DNA from: G001797105 sp964528155
Lineage (GTDB): Bacteria; Chloroflexota; Anaerolineae; Anaerolineales; E44-bin32
Length of the DNA stretch: 64,000 nt
NCBI GenBank assembly: GCA_964528155.1
Contig: CAZGRL010000009.1
Span: forward strand, 17,815-81,814
Reading direction: 5' to 3'
In this document: piece after piece, positions 18,171 through 26,439 of the stretch
Position numbering within the stretch: position 1 is the stretch's first letter
Layout: each line of letters starts with the position of its first letter
Program-made: the position numbers and the translations under genes
The notes under the pieces: generated by a model
Seen by the model: only the letters and a program-made list of their open reading frames with translations
Database searches by the model: none
Told to the model about the DNA's origin: nothing

Positions 18171-18221
18171 GGAGGTAGCGGGGCAGGGCCCAGCTTTGCT
18201 GGGCCCTGCCCCGCTACCTCC
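18171..18221. terminator. Perfect 24-bp hairpin with 3-base loop
   Basis: Bases 18171-18194 and 18198-18221 are exact reverse complements around TTT. The arm contains GGCAGGGCCCAGC. It lies 65 bp beyond the stop of the EamA gene (minus strand) and 195 bp before rarA. It lacks a U-tract, so it may act as a transcript-end stabiliser, a terminator, or a mobile palindromic repeat. Confidence 0.5.
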
Positions 18222-18285
18222 TAGCTTTCCGTTGAGGGAGAGTCCGTAGAGTGGCCGGACGCCGTGCCGGTCTGGTGGCGGTCAT

Positions 18286-19167
18286 CTATGTCATGCGAGC
18301 CACGCGCGAGCGGTGGATCAATACGATCCCGACCAGCACAGCGGCACCGCCTAGCCATTGCCCGGGGGCCAGGTTCTCCCCCAGCAATGGAATAGCCAGG
18401 ATCGCCGTGAGAACCGGCTGTCCAACCATCGTCGGAGAGACAAACGACGCCGGCAGGTGCCCGAGGGCGTAGGAAATCGCCACGTAACCTACCACCTGCG
18501 AGACCAGCGCCATTCCCAGAAATGCCAGCCACGTCTGGGAAGGGTAGTCCGTCAGAGAGAAACCCATGGCCAGGCTGATCCCCAAAAGGGTGATCGTCGA
18601 GGCTGCTCCGGCGACCCAAACGTATTCGATCGGACCCAGTGACGCCCGCCCCCGCTGGGTGCAAATGTAGTAACCGGCGTAGAAAACGCCCGCTCCCCAC
18701 GCGAGCGCGTCACCCCAACTCAGGTTGAGCCCCTCGGCGTAGTCCACACCGAGCACAGCCGCCGCACCGACGAGGGTGATCGCCAGACCCAACCAGAATC
18801 TGCCGGTCAGCCGTTCCCTGAAGATCCACAGCCCGGCCAGGGCGACCCAGATCGGTGCTGTGTTAGAAAAGAGGGTCGCCGTGGCTGCGGTTGTCAGATT
18901 GATGGCGGTGTTCCACAAGGCCAGGTCGAGCGACAAGAACACACCGCCGAACACAGCCCACCGAACGCCTGGCGAGGCGGATAGACCCTGCCGGGCCATG
19001 GGGCGCGCCATGATCGGGGTGATCAGCGCCGTCGCAATGGCCATGCGATACAGTCCGGTTACAGGCCCCGGGGCGGCTGCCCAGCGGACGAAGATTGCCG
19101 AGAACCCCAGCCCCAGGACCCCGACACCCATCGCCAGGTAGGGCAGAGCCGCTTTGCGAGATCGCAT
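18286..19167 (-). CDS. EamA/DMT family transporter
   Basis: The 293-residue protein has about ten hydrophobic segments arranged as two five-helix halves, the EamA pattern. Marks include FVRWAAAPGPVTGLYRMAIA early, PIWVALAGLWIFRERLTGRFW at the end of the first half and TAILAIPLLGENLAPGQWLGG at the end of the second. It is probably an inner-membrane exporter of a metabolite. The ATG at 19167 is chosen over a TTG at 19206 because the first helix follows within ten residues. No Shine-Dalgarno sequence is seen. A second EamA gene lies at 44227-45135, only distantly similar by eye. Confidence 0.85.
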   Translation of the reverse strand: MRSRKAALPYLAMGVGVLGLGFSAIFVRWAAAPGPVTGLYRMAIATALITPIMARPMARQGLSASPGVRWAVFGGVFLSLDLALWNTAINLTTAATATLFSNTAPIWVALAGLWIFRERLTGRFWLGLAITLVGAAAVLGVDYAEGLNLSWGDALAWGAGVFYAGYYICTQRGRASLGPIEYVWVAGAASTITLLGISLAMGFSLTDYPSQTWLAFLGMALVSQVVGYVAISYALGHLPASFVSPTMVGQPVLTAILAIPLLGENLAPGQWLGGAAVLVGIVLIHRSRVARMT

Positions 19168-19419
19168 CAGGTGATCGACTGTCGCACTGGGCCGGAGTGC
19201 AGGCAAGGACTGTGTTCAGCGAGGGGCATGTCGCCTTCCAAAGGTGACGTGGGGAAGCCGTTCGTGCGTGAGTTCCTGGGTCGTCCCCCGACAAGAATCC
19301 CCCGGCTTGTCTGGGCCGCGTGGTGTCATGCCAAATGACCGACCGATTGTATCATCGGGCCTTCGAACAGACAGACGCTCCGTGGGGGACGACTGCAGAA
19401 ACGTGCTGCAGGACGACTA

Positions 19420-19428
19420 TGTTACAAT
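19420..19428 (+). promoter_or_regulatory. Extended -10 promoter of the slyD-maf-PBP-rsgA operon
   Basis: TGTTACAAT, the same nonamer as before uvrC, lies 56 bases upstream of the first start codon, leaving room for the ribosome site AAGGAG at 19471-19476. Confidence 0.5.
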
Positions 19429-19484
19429 GCGTCGCCTGTCTGGGTTCGCGGCATGAGAGACAGGCGCCGGAAGGAGATGGGCTG

Positions 19485-19970
19485 ATGAGCGAAGCGTCGG
19501 TGCAGGATGACCTTGTCATAAGCCTGGATTACACCCTGCGAGTGGAGGGTGATGTTTTGGACACCTCTTCCGGCGACGAGCCGATCCAGTTCATTCAGGG
19601 ACGCGGTCACATCATCCCCGGCCTCGAGAAGGCGCTGTACGGGATGAAGACCGGCGACGAGAAAGAAGTCGTCCTACAACCCGAGGACGCCTACGGGGAG
19701 TACGATCCGGATGCCCGAATGACAGTCGATCGAGCCCATGTCTTGGAAGACGGCGAACTTGCCATCGATGAGGAGATCGAGATCGAGGACGAAGGTGGCA
19801 ATGTGAGCCTGGCGCGCATCATCGGCATCGACGGTGACCAGATCATGCTGGACTTCAACCATCCTCTGGCCGGCAGGGTGTTGGCATTCACCGTCACCGT
19901 CGTCGATCTGCGCCCCGCGGCGGAAGATGAGTTAGCCCACGGTCATGTGCACGGCCCGCACGGTCACTGA
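19485..19970 (+). CDS. slyD: FKBP-type peptidyl-prolyl isomerase, SlyD-like
   Basis: The 161-residue protein has the SlyD layout: a split FKBP domain (DYTLRVEGDVLDTSSGDEP, then GRGHIIPGLEKALYGMKTGD) with the chaperone insert-in-flap region at about 70-125, then FNHPLAGRVLAFTVTVVDLR and a His-rich tail (HGHVHGPHGH) able to bind nickel or other metals. It should catalyse proline isomerisation and assist folding in the cytosol. The ATG at 19485 has AAGGAG eight bases upstream. It is first of four same-strand genes; the maf start lies about 50 bp after its stop. Confidence 0.92.
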   Translation: MSEASVQDDLVISLDYTLRVEGDVLDTSSGDEPIQFIQGRGHIIPGLEKALYGMKTGDEKEVVLQPEDAYGEYDPDARMTVDRAHVLEDGELAIDEEIEIEDEGGNVSLARIIGIDGDQIMLDFNHPLAGRVLAFTVTVVDLRPAAEDELAHGHVHGPHGH

Positions 19971-20022
19971 CGAGATCCCTGCTCCCCAGAAAGACACCCG
20001 GCTCCCTCCCGAAGATGCCTCC

Positions 20023-20673
20023 ATGAGTCTGGCCTCGGCATCACCTCGGCGTGCGGAGCTTATGGCGCTGACCGGAATCGCCTTCGAGGCCTCGGCGGCG
20101 GACGTCGACGAAGCTCCGCTGCCGGGCGAATCTCCGGAAGCACTCGTTCGTAGACTGGCACAGGCGAAAGCGGTTCGTGCCGCGGCTGTGACGAGCGGAC
20201 CGCTGGTGATCGCTGCCGACACGGAGGTGGTGCTCGACGGGCGGATCCTGGGCAAGCCTTCGGATCGGGCGCAGGCGGCGCAAATGCTCACCAGCCTTCG
20301 GGGGCGGGAGCATCGGGTGATCACGGCCGTCGTCGTCCTCGAACGAAGCACAGGACACTCCCTCAGCGACATTTGCGAAACTCACGTCATGATGCGTCGC
20401 TACGAAGAGGTGGAGCTGCGCGCCTATGTCGAGACTGACGCGCCGCTGGACAAGGCCGGCGGCTATGGAATCCAGGATCAGGATTTCAATCCCGTCGAAG
20501 TGCATGCTATGAAGGAATGCTATGCCAACGTCATGGGCCTGCCGCTCTGTCACCTGACGCGCCTGCTCCGACGCCTGGGGCATGGGCCGACGGTCGACAT
20601 CCCTCAGGTGTGTCGGCAGCACACAGGTTTCGCATGCACTGTTTTCTCCACGATCTTGCAGGAGTCGGCGTGA
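20023..20673 (+). CDS. maf: Maf family nucleotide pyrophosphatase
   Basis: The 216-residue protein has the Maf signature: SLASASPRRAELM at the N-terminus, catalytic Asp in VIAADTEVVLDG, LGKPSDRAQAAQML and DKAGGYGIQD. Members hydrolyse non-canonical or methylated nucleoside triphosphates, or dTTP/UTP in the YhdE group, to monophosphates. The ATG at 20023 puts the ASASPRR motif at the usual place; a GTG at 19945 inside slyD would extend it by 26 residues. The C-terminus runs about 20 residues past the usual end. Its TGA overlaps the GTG start of the next gene (GTGA), so translation of the pair is probably coupled. Confidence 0.9.
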   Translation: MSLASASPRRAELMALTGIAFEASAADVDEAPLPGESPEALVRRLAQAKAVRAAAVTSGPLVIAADTEVVLDGRILGKPSDRAQAAQMLTSLRGREHRVITAVVVLERSTGHSLSDICETHVMMRRYEEVELRAYVETDAPLDKAGGYGIQDQDFNPVEVHAMKECYANVMGLPLCHLTRLLRRLGHGPTVDIPQVCRQHTGFACTVFSTILQESA

Positions 20674-22925
20674 GACGAGGTAGTTTGCTTCTGTTGGCCT
20701 TCATCCTGGCGGGGTGTGCCTTGCTGCCGGGGTCGCAATCGGGTACTCCATCCCCGACCCAACCACTACCCACGCCCGTCGTCAACACGGTCGCCGCGCC
20801 GGATCCCGAGATCGCCATGCGACAATACCTGGACGCGTGGGTTGGCGGGGACTATGACACGATGTACGACATGCTTACACCGCTGTCTCAAGACGCCATG
20901 ACGCCGGACGACTTCAAACAGGCCTACCAGGAAGTCGTTCGCTCGGCGGCCATTGATGGTGTGAGCTACCAGATCGTATCCTCCTTGATGAGTCCGCAAG
21001 CTGCTCAGGTCCGATATCAGGTGACACTTGACAGCGCCGTTGTCGGCGAGATCACGCGTGAGACCGTGGCTGATCTGAAGCGGGTCGATGATCAATGGAA
21101 AATCGCCTGGTCGAGCGCCACGATTCTTCCTGAGCTGACCGGGCAGAACGAACTCTACATGCAGTTGGCCACTCTGACTCGCGCCAACATCTACGATCGC
21201 AACGGCCTTGGTCTGGTCACGCAGTCTCAAGCCGTAGCCATGTGGATCGTTCCCAATCAAATCGGCGATGAGGATGCCGAGACGGCCATGCTGTCGGTTT
21301 TGAGCCGGCTGCTCGACCGCAGGCCGGAAGAAATCCAGGCGGACTACGAGCCGTTCCGCGACACTGACTTTTTCATCCCGCTAGGCGAAGTCTCCCTGGA
21401 CGACTTCCAACGTTTCGAGGGGACGTTGTCTGCCGTCGGCGGAGTGCAGTGGCGGATCTATGACACGCGTTTCTATGGATCAGGCGGATTGGCGCCGCAA
21501 AGTGTCGGTTACGTCGGGCAAATCCAGCAGCAGGATCTCGATACCTATCTCGCCCGCGGCTACCAGGTCGATGATTTCGTAGGACAGACGGGGCTTGAGC
21601 GCGCCTTCGAGGCCGACCTGCGCGGGACACCGGGCGGGACGTTGTATGTAGTCGATCCCGAGGGGAACATCATCGAGAAACTGGGCGAGCGCGATCCCAC
21701 TCCACCGCAGGCGGTCTACACAACCCTCGATCGAGATCTGCAGCGCCAGGCCCAGCAGGCTATCGCCGGTTTCAACGGCGCTATCGTCGTGCTCGAAAGG
21801 GACACTGGCGCGGTTCGGGCCATTGTGTCGTCGCCGGGTTTCGATCCGAACCTGTTCGACACGGCCAATCCCAACTGGCAGTACGGCCTGAACGACGTGC
21901 TCAACGACCCGAACCAGCCGTTGCTCAACCGGGCGACAAGCGGGACGTATCCTTTGGGGTCGGTCTTCAAGCTCATCACGATGTCGGCGGCGCTCGAGTC
22001 GGGTGTCTATACCCCTGATTCGACGTACGTCTGCAACGGTTTCTTCACGGAATTGCCAGGGCTGACCTTGCAGGACTGGACCGTCGATCATGAGCTCCCC
22101 GCCCACGGCGAGCTCAACCTGATGGAGGGGCTCGAGCGATCGTGCAACCCGTTCTTCTGGCACATCGGGCTTGATCTGTTCAATCAAGGGTTCACGACCG
22201 CCCTTCCGGATATGGCGAAGAAGTTCGGCCTCGGCCAGAACACCGGGATCGAAATCGGAGACAACGCCGGTTTGGTGCCGGATCCGGAGACCAAGCTCTC
22301 CCGTACAGGTGAGGATTGGGCCGGCAGGGATGCCGTTCAACTGGCGATCGGTCAGAGTTTCCTCCAGGTGACGCCGCTCCAGGTGGCTCGCTTCGTGGCG
22401 GCTATCGGAAACGGGGGCACCCTGTACCGGCCGCAAATGGTCGATCGCATTCAATCGGCAGAGGGCGAGGTCAGCCACACCTTCAGCCCTATCGTTGACG
22501 GAACCCTTCCGCTGAAACCGGAGAATCTGAAGTCGCTGCAGGACGCGATGTTCCTGGTGACAAGTGCCCCGAATGGCACGGCCAGTCGAACATTGCGATA
22601 CCCAACGACGTTTCCGATCCGTGTGCACGGGAAGACGGGAACGGCGGAGAGCGGTCAGGAGAATCCACATGCGTGGTTCGTCGGCTACACGGATGAAAAC
22701 CGTGCCGACAAACCTGATCTGGCGATTGCGGTGCTTGTCGAATACCAGGGTGAGGGTTCCGAGTGGGCAGCGCCGATCTTTCGGCGCGTCGTGGAGGATT
22801 ACTTCTACGGACAGCCGTACCGCCGATATCCGTGGGAGTCGGGGATCGGTGTGCCGGCTACGCCCACACCCACGCCCGGACCGGAGGATCAAGCTCCCCC
22901 GGAGGAAGCGACGCCTGCGCCCTAG
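20670..22925 (+). CDS. Penicillin-binding protein transpeptidase with MecA-like N-terminal domain, lipoprotein
   Basis: The 751-residue product begins with a lipoprotein signal ending in LAGC (Cys16), then a Thr/Pro linker, an NTF2-like MecA_N domain (DPEIAMRQYLDAWVGGDYD), a PBP dimerisation domain, and a transpeptidase with all three active-site motifs: S431VFK in PLGSVFK, SCN (491-493) and KTG (655) in HGKTGTAES. It should cross-link peptidoglycan outside the membrane. The GTG at 20670 is chosen because AGGAG lies five bases upstream and it overlaps the maf stop; the upstream ATGs would bury the signal peptide. A Pro/Thr-rich C-tail ends the protein. The gene sits between maf and rsgA. Confidence 0.9.
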   Translation: MRRGSLLLLAFILAGCALLPGSQSGTPSPTQPLPTPVVNTVAAPDPEIAMRQYLDAWVGGDYDTMYDMLTPLSQDAMTPDDFKQAYQEVVRSAAIDGVSYQIVSSLMSPQAAQVRYQVTLDSAVVGEITRETVADLKRVDDQWKIAWSSATILPELTGQNELYMQLATLTRANIYDRNGLGLVTQSQAVAMWIVPNQIGDEDAETAMLSVLSRLLDRRPEEIQADYEPFRDTDFFIPLGEVSLDDFQRFEGTLSAVGGVQWRIYDTRFYGSGGLAPQSVGYVGQIQQQDLDTYLARGYQVDDFVGQTGLERAFEADLRGTPGGTLYVVDPEGNIIEKLGERDPTPPQAVYTTLDRDLQRQAQQAIAGFNGAIVVLERDTGAVRAIVSSPGFDPNLFDTANPNWQYGLNDVLNDPNQPLLNRATSGTYPLGSVFKLITMSAALESGVYTPDSTYVCNGFFTELPGLTLQDWTVDHELPAHGELNLMEGLERSCNPFFWHIGLDLFNQGFTTALPDMAKKFGLGQNTGIEIGDNAGLVPDPETKLSRTGEDWAGRDAVQLAIGQSFLQVTPLQVARFVAAIGNGGTLYRPQMVDRIQSAEGEVSHTFSPIVDGTLPLKPENLKSLQDAMFLVTSAPNGTASRTLRYPTTFPIRVHGKTGTAESGQENPHAWFVGYTDENRADKPDLAIAVLVEYQGEGSEWAAPIFRRVVEDYFYGQPYRRYPWESGIGVPATPTPTPGPEDQAPPEEATPAP

Positions 22926-22946
22926 TATCACTCCGGAGCATTCGGC

Positions 22947-23927
22947 TTGGGAGAAACTACGCGAGACCCTTCGGATCTTTCTCGTTCTTCGACCGCCGAC
23001 CAGACTGCCATCCCGGGTCTGATCATACGAGCCCAGTCCGGCTTTTTCGAAGTCGAGACATCGCGCGGTCCGGTCACTGCAACGCTGCGCGGGCGCATCA
23101 AAGAAAAGCGTCAGGAGACCGACCTGGCGGCCATCGGTGACAGAGTCCAGGTCCGCATTCTTGAGGATGGGAGCGGCCTGATCGACTCAGTGGAAGAGAG
23201 AAAGCGTGTCCTGTCTCGGCGAGCGCCCGGACGACAGATCGAACAAGTCATCGTGGCCAACCCGGATCAGGCGCTGTTCGTCTTTGCCGCTGCCGAACCG
23301 AATCCCAACTTCCGAATGCTCGACCGATTCCTGGTCGTGGCAGAACGCGAAGATATACCGGCGATGATCTGCGTCAATAAGATGGATCTTGTGGAGACCA
23401 GGTCGGCCAAGGCCGAGTTCGGAGAGTATCAGGCGCTCGGATATCCCGTGTACTACACCTCCGCCAAGACCGGAAAGGGAATCCGGAAACTGCGCAAGCA
23501 GCTCATCGGCCGGCTGACCGTATTGGCGGGGCCGTCAGGGGCGGGGAAATCGAGCATTCTGAACGCCCTCAATCCGGCCCTGCGACTCCCCACCGGAGAG
23601 GTTCAGGAGGCATCGGGCAAAGGCACGCACACCACGGTCTACTCTCAACTCATACCCGTCCGGGGCGGGGGCTACGTGGCCGACACACCGGGGCTCAAGG
23701 CGCTGGCGATGTGGGACATCGAGCCGAGTGAACTGGACGCCTATTTCCCTGAGATGAGAGGGCTGGTGGCGGAGTGCGATTTTAGCGACTGCACGCACAT
23801 TCACGAGCCTGGCTGCGCCGTCCTGGAGGCCGTGAACGGCGGGCGGATCAGCCCTGAGCGCTATAATTCATACCGGCGTATCCGCCTGGGAGAACTCGAC
23901 GGAGGCCCCACGGATGAGTCCAGGTAG
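22947..23927 (+). CDS. rsgA: Ribosome biogenesis GTPase RsgA
   Basis: The 326-residue protein is a circularly permuted GTPase that matures the 30S subunit. An OB-fold (residues about 23-90) precedes the GTPase, whose motifs run in permuted order: G4 VNKMD (about 144), G1 GPSGAGKSS (about 194), G3 DTPG (about 249). The C-terminal zinc site is visible as CDFSDCTHIHEPGC. The TTG at 22947 is the first usable start after the PBP stop and has CCGGAG upstream, but start choice is uncertain because no ATG or GTG lies before the OB-fold. It is the last gene of the slyD-maf-PBP-rsgA run, 21 bp after the PBP gene. Confidence 0.93.
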   Translation: MGETTRDPSDLSRSSTADQTAIPGLIIRAQSGFFEVETSRGPVTATLRGRIKEKRQETDLAAIGDRVQVRILEDGSGLIDSVEERKRVLSRRAPGRQIEQVIVANPDQALFVFAAAEPNPNFRMLDRFLVVAEREDIPAMICVNKMDLVETRSAKAEFGEYQALGYPVYYTSAKTGKGIRKLRKQLIGRLTVLAGPSGAGKSSILNALNPALRLPTGEVQEASGKGTHTTVYSQLIPVRGGGYVADTPGLKALAMWDIEPSELDAYFPEMRGLVAECDFSDCTHIHEPGCAVLEAVNGGRISPERYNSYRRIRLGELDGGPTDESR

Positions 23928-24020
23928 TACTCTGGTCCGGGTTGCGTTCGTTGACATAAATATCTAAGCTTGGGGCGATTCGGCTTGTCCGAAACGCTTG
24001 AACGTACTTACAGGGTGGAA

Positions 24021-24983
24021 ATGCGCCGTTTTGCCAGCATTCTGATCGCCGGCTTGGCCCTGGCGAGCCTGGCGTCGACGGCCTGGGCCCAGGGGCCGGC
24101 GCCTGGGCGCTACTTCCCCGAGACCGGTCACAGCCTGGATGCCCGCTTCGTGGATTACTACGACCTGCACGGTGGTCTGGCCATCCTCGGCTATCCGATC
24201 ACCGATGCCTTCATCGACCCCAGCAGCGGCTGGGTGATCCAATACTTCCAGAACGCGCGCATCGAACTGGTCCCGGACCCCGGCACCAATACCCTGGAGC
24301 CGAAGCTCAGCCCGCTGGGTGAGTGGATGGGAGGCTGGGATCCGGTTCTCGTTGACGGACAGAGCCCGCTTGGTGCGGGTGCGGGTTGTCGCTTCTACCC
24401 CGAATCGGGCCATAAAGTCTGTCATGCCTTCCTCGATTTCTATGACGCTCACGGCGGGCCGTCGACTTTTGGGTTTCCCATCTCGGAGTTCAAGTTGGAG
24501 AACGAGCGGATCGTCCAGTACTTCCAGGGTTTCAGACTGGACTGGTACCCGGACTCGCGTGATGGCGCCCCGGTGAAGATCGCCGCGCTCGGTCGACTGC
24601 ATTTTGGTGCCATGGGGTACGACAGCGTCCTCCTGCGTCCTAATCTGCCCAGCAACATGCTTCTGTATCGGGTGGTCGAACTGCACCCGCAGGCCTCGGT
24701 CGATCGGGCGCTGGTCGGAGCGACCGACACCCAACGCGTGTTCGTCGTCGTGCGTGATCAAAACGCCAACCCCGTCAGTGGGGCGGCGGTGACCCTGATT
24801 GCACACTTCTCGGACGGTGAGCAGACCATCGTCATGCCGCAAACAGACGAGCGCGGCGTCAGTCAGGTTGAGTTGAGCTTCCAGGACGAAAAGAGGGGGA
24901 CGAACGTCGACCTCGAGCTGTGGGCTGTCTGGCGGGGGGAGTTGCAGGCGGTTACGCGGGATTCGTTTCGGATTTGGTGGTAG
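24021..24983 (+). CDS. Secreted protein with two LGFP-like repeats and a C-terminal Ig-like domain
   Basis: The 320-residue product has a Sec signal peptide ending in STAWAQG. Two repeats of about 75-80 residues follow: YFPETGHSLDARFVDYYDLHG with LGYPITDAF and VIQYFQNARIEL, then FYPESGHKVCHAFLDFYDAHG with FGFPISEF and IVQYFQGFRLDW. They resemble LGFP-type surface repeats common in Chloroflexota secreted proteins. The last 90 residues (RVFVVVRDQNANPVSGAAV) look like a bacterial Ig-like domain. Function is unknown; a cell-surface role is likely. A perfect TTGACA (23951-23956) lies upstream, but no matching -10 is evident. It converges with the coaE fusion gene across a long inverted repeat. Confidence 0.72.
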   Translation: MRRFASILIAGLALASLASTAWAQGPAPGRYFPETGHSLDARFVDYYDLHGGLAILGYPITDAFIDPSSGWVIQYFQNARIELVPDPGTNTLEPKLSPLGEWMGGWDPVLVDGQSPLGAGAGCRFYPESGHKVCHAFLDFYDAHGGPSTFGFPISEFKLENERIVQYFQGFRLDWYPDSRDGAPVKIAALGRLHFGAMGYDSVLLRPNLPSNMLLYRVVELHPQASVDRALVGATDTQRVFVVVRDQNANPVSGAAVTLIAHFSDGEQTIVMPQTDERGVSQVELSFQDEKRGTNVDLELWAVWRGELQAVTRDSFRIWW

Positions 24984-25010
24984 CACCCCGGGTATTGTTC
25001 TAGCGTTGAA

Positions 25011-25078
25011 GGACGTGAAATGTAAAACGTGAAACGTGAAAGGCGCTCTTCACGTTTCACGCATCACGTTTCACGTTT
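25011..25078. repeat. Long imperfect inverted repeat built of ACGTGAAA units between convergent genes
   Basis: Arms 25011-25040 and 25049-25078 match at 24 of 30 positions when folded; the inner 13 bp (25028-25040 with 25049-25061) are perfect around an 8-base loop. Each arm is itself made of repeated ACGTGAAA units. It lies exactly between the stop codons at 24983 (plus) and 25091 (minus), so it may serve as a bidirectional terminator. Confidence 0.65.
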
Positions 25079-25090
25079 GCGTGGTAGTGT

Positions 25091-26236
25091 CTACAGCGGT
25101 CTTAAGACCCGATCTTCCCTCAAGCGCTTGAACCACAGAGACGCGCCGCGCGGCATGGACTCGATCGCTGCTTCCTGCCAGGCGCGCACGCCCAGGCCCT
25201 GGATCGTTTGCGGCCGGTAGCCCACGGCCCGCCAGGCACCCGCATGCTGTGCAAGATACGGTGGCAGGAACAGGAGCGAGGCCTCGCTCTGCAGTTCCAT
25301 CGAGGCGTTCTCCACAGCTTCCATCAAAGCCGGGATGGATTGCTCGACCGGCAGACCGGCCTCAAAATGCAACTCGTCGATTCGGGTAACGAGATTCTCA
25401 ACTTGCAGACCGGCGACACCGGCCATGTTCCCGTCGCGCTCGATGATCAAATAGGCCTTCTCGCCAAATGCGGCCATCACGTCCTGCCGAGTCATCCGGC
25501 GTTTGCCGTGAGTCACGCGCGTGATGAACCGAGCGATATCATCGGCATCCTGAGGCCTGCCGCGCCGGACGACTAACTGACCCGGTCGGCGAACGGGCGG
25601 CGCAGTCAGGAGGGGCTCCTCCGGCTTGGGCAACTTGCCCCAGGCCGACTGGACTTGCTCCCAGGTGTTCTCAAATGAGCCGTCGTTGCGAATGACGACC
25701 TTGGCGGAGCGCAGTTTGACGGCCTGAGAGCCTTGCGCCGAGATCCGTTGGCGTGCGGCTGCCTCAGACATGTGCCGCTTATGCATCAAACGCTGGATCT
25801 GCATCTCCTGGAGCGTGTCGACGACCCAGACGGTATCGCACCCGGCGGCCATGTCGGTTTCGAGCAGCTTGATGGCCTCGATCACGACCACGCTGTGCTT
25901 GGCGCGTCGGATGAGCAGATCGATGGCGTGGGTGACCAGGGGGTGGATAATCGTCTCGAGGCGTTCGAGCGCCGACGGGTCGGAAAAAGCCAGGCGCGCC
26001 AGGCGGCTCCGGTCGATCTGGCCCTCGTCATCTAGGATCCACTCACCGAAACTCTTGACAACGACCTGATAACCTGGGGCGCCCTTGGCCATGGCGCGAT
26101 GGGCCAGCGCGTCGGCGTCGATGCCGTAGGCCCCCAGATGCTCGAGCATCTTGCGGACCACGCTCTTGCCGGTGGCGATGTTACCCGTCACGCCGATGAC
26201 GTACTTCCCCGGCCAACGGCTCAAACTGCCCTCCAC
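25091..26236 (-). CDS. coaE: Dephospho-CoA kinase fused to a GNAT-like acetyltransferase domain
   Basis: Residues 1-200 are dephospho-CoA kinase, the last step of CoA synthesis: P-loop VIGVTGNIATGKSVV, GIDADALAHRAM, ETIIHPLVTHAI and WVVDTLQEMQIQRLMHKRHMS, followed by VVIRNDGSFENTWEQV. Residues about 220-381 begin RPGQLVVRRGRPQDADDIARF and continue with a GNAT-like fold (YLIIERDGNMAGVAGLQVENL, then GYRPQTIQGLGVRAWQEA). The usual CoaE length is about 200 residues, so the fusion nearly doubles it. The GTG at 26236 is used; a TTG at 26224 with GGAGG five bases upstream is an alternative. A TAGAAT -10 sequence lies near 26258-26263. The start of the frame lies in a 200-bp gap after the next gene. 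Confidence 0.85.
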   Translation of the reverse strand: MEGSLSRWPGKYVIGVTGNIATGKSVVRKMLEHLGAYGIDADALAHRAMAKGAPGYQVVVKSFGEWILDDEGQIDRSRLARLAFSDPSALERLETIIHPLVTHAIDLLIRRAKHSVVVIEAIKLLETDMAAGCDTVWVVDTLQEMQIQRLMHKRHMSEAAARQRISAQGSQAVKLRSAKVVIRNDGSFENTWEQVQSAWGKLPKPEEPLLTAPPVRRPGQLVVRRGRPQDADDIARFITRVTHGKRRMTRQDVMAAFGEKAYLIIERDGNMAGVAGLQVENLVTRIDELHFEAGLPVEQSIPALMEAVENASMELQSEASLLFLPPYLAQHAGAWRAVGYRPQTIQGLGVRAWQEAAIESMPRGASLWFKRLREDRVLRPL

Positions 26237-26439
26237 CTCGACGATTCAGGTCCGATTCTAAGCTCCGGTCTGGGTCCTGTCAAAGACGGGATAGTACCGG
26301 TCCGAATCCACCGCTCCGAACAGGGCGACTTGGGAGCTCGCCGCTTGAGGCCGGTCTCGGGTGAATCGTCGCTCCTGCGATGAGCCACCGGGGGTCGCCT
26401 GGTCCCGCCTGACTGGCCGACCCTTGGAGGCAGAAGGGA

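Noticed and set aside
18171..18221. CRISPR or attachment-site interpretation of the perfect palindrome
   Set aside because: There is a single unit with no spacers, no direct-repeat pair and no integrase or cas gene nearby.
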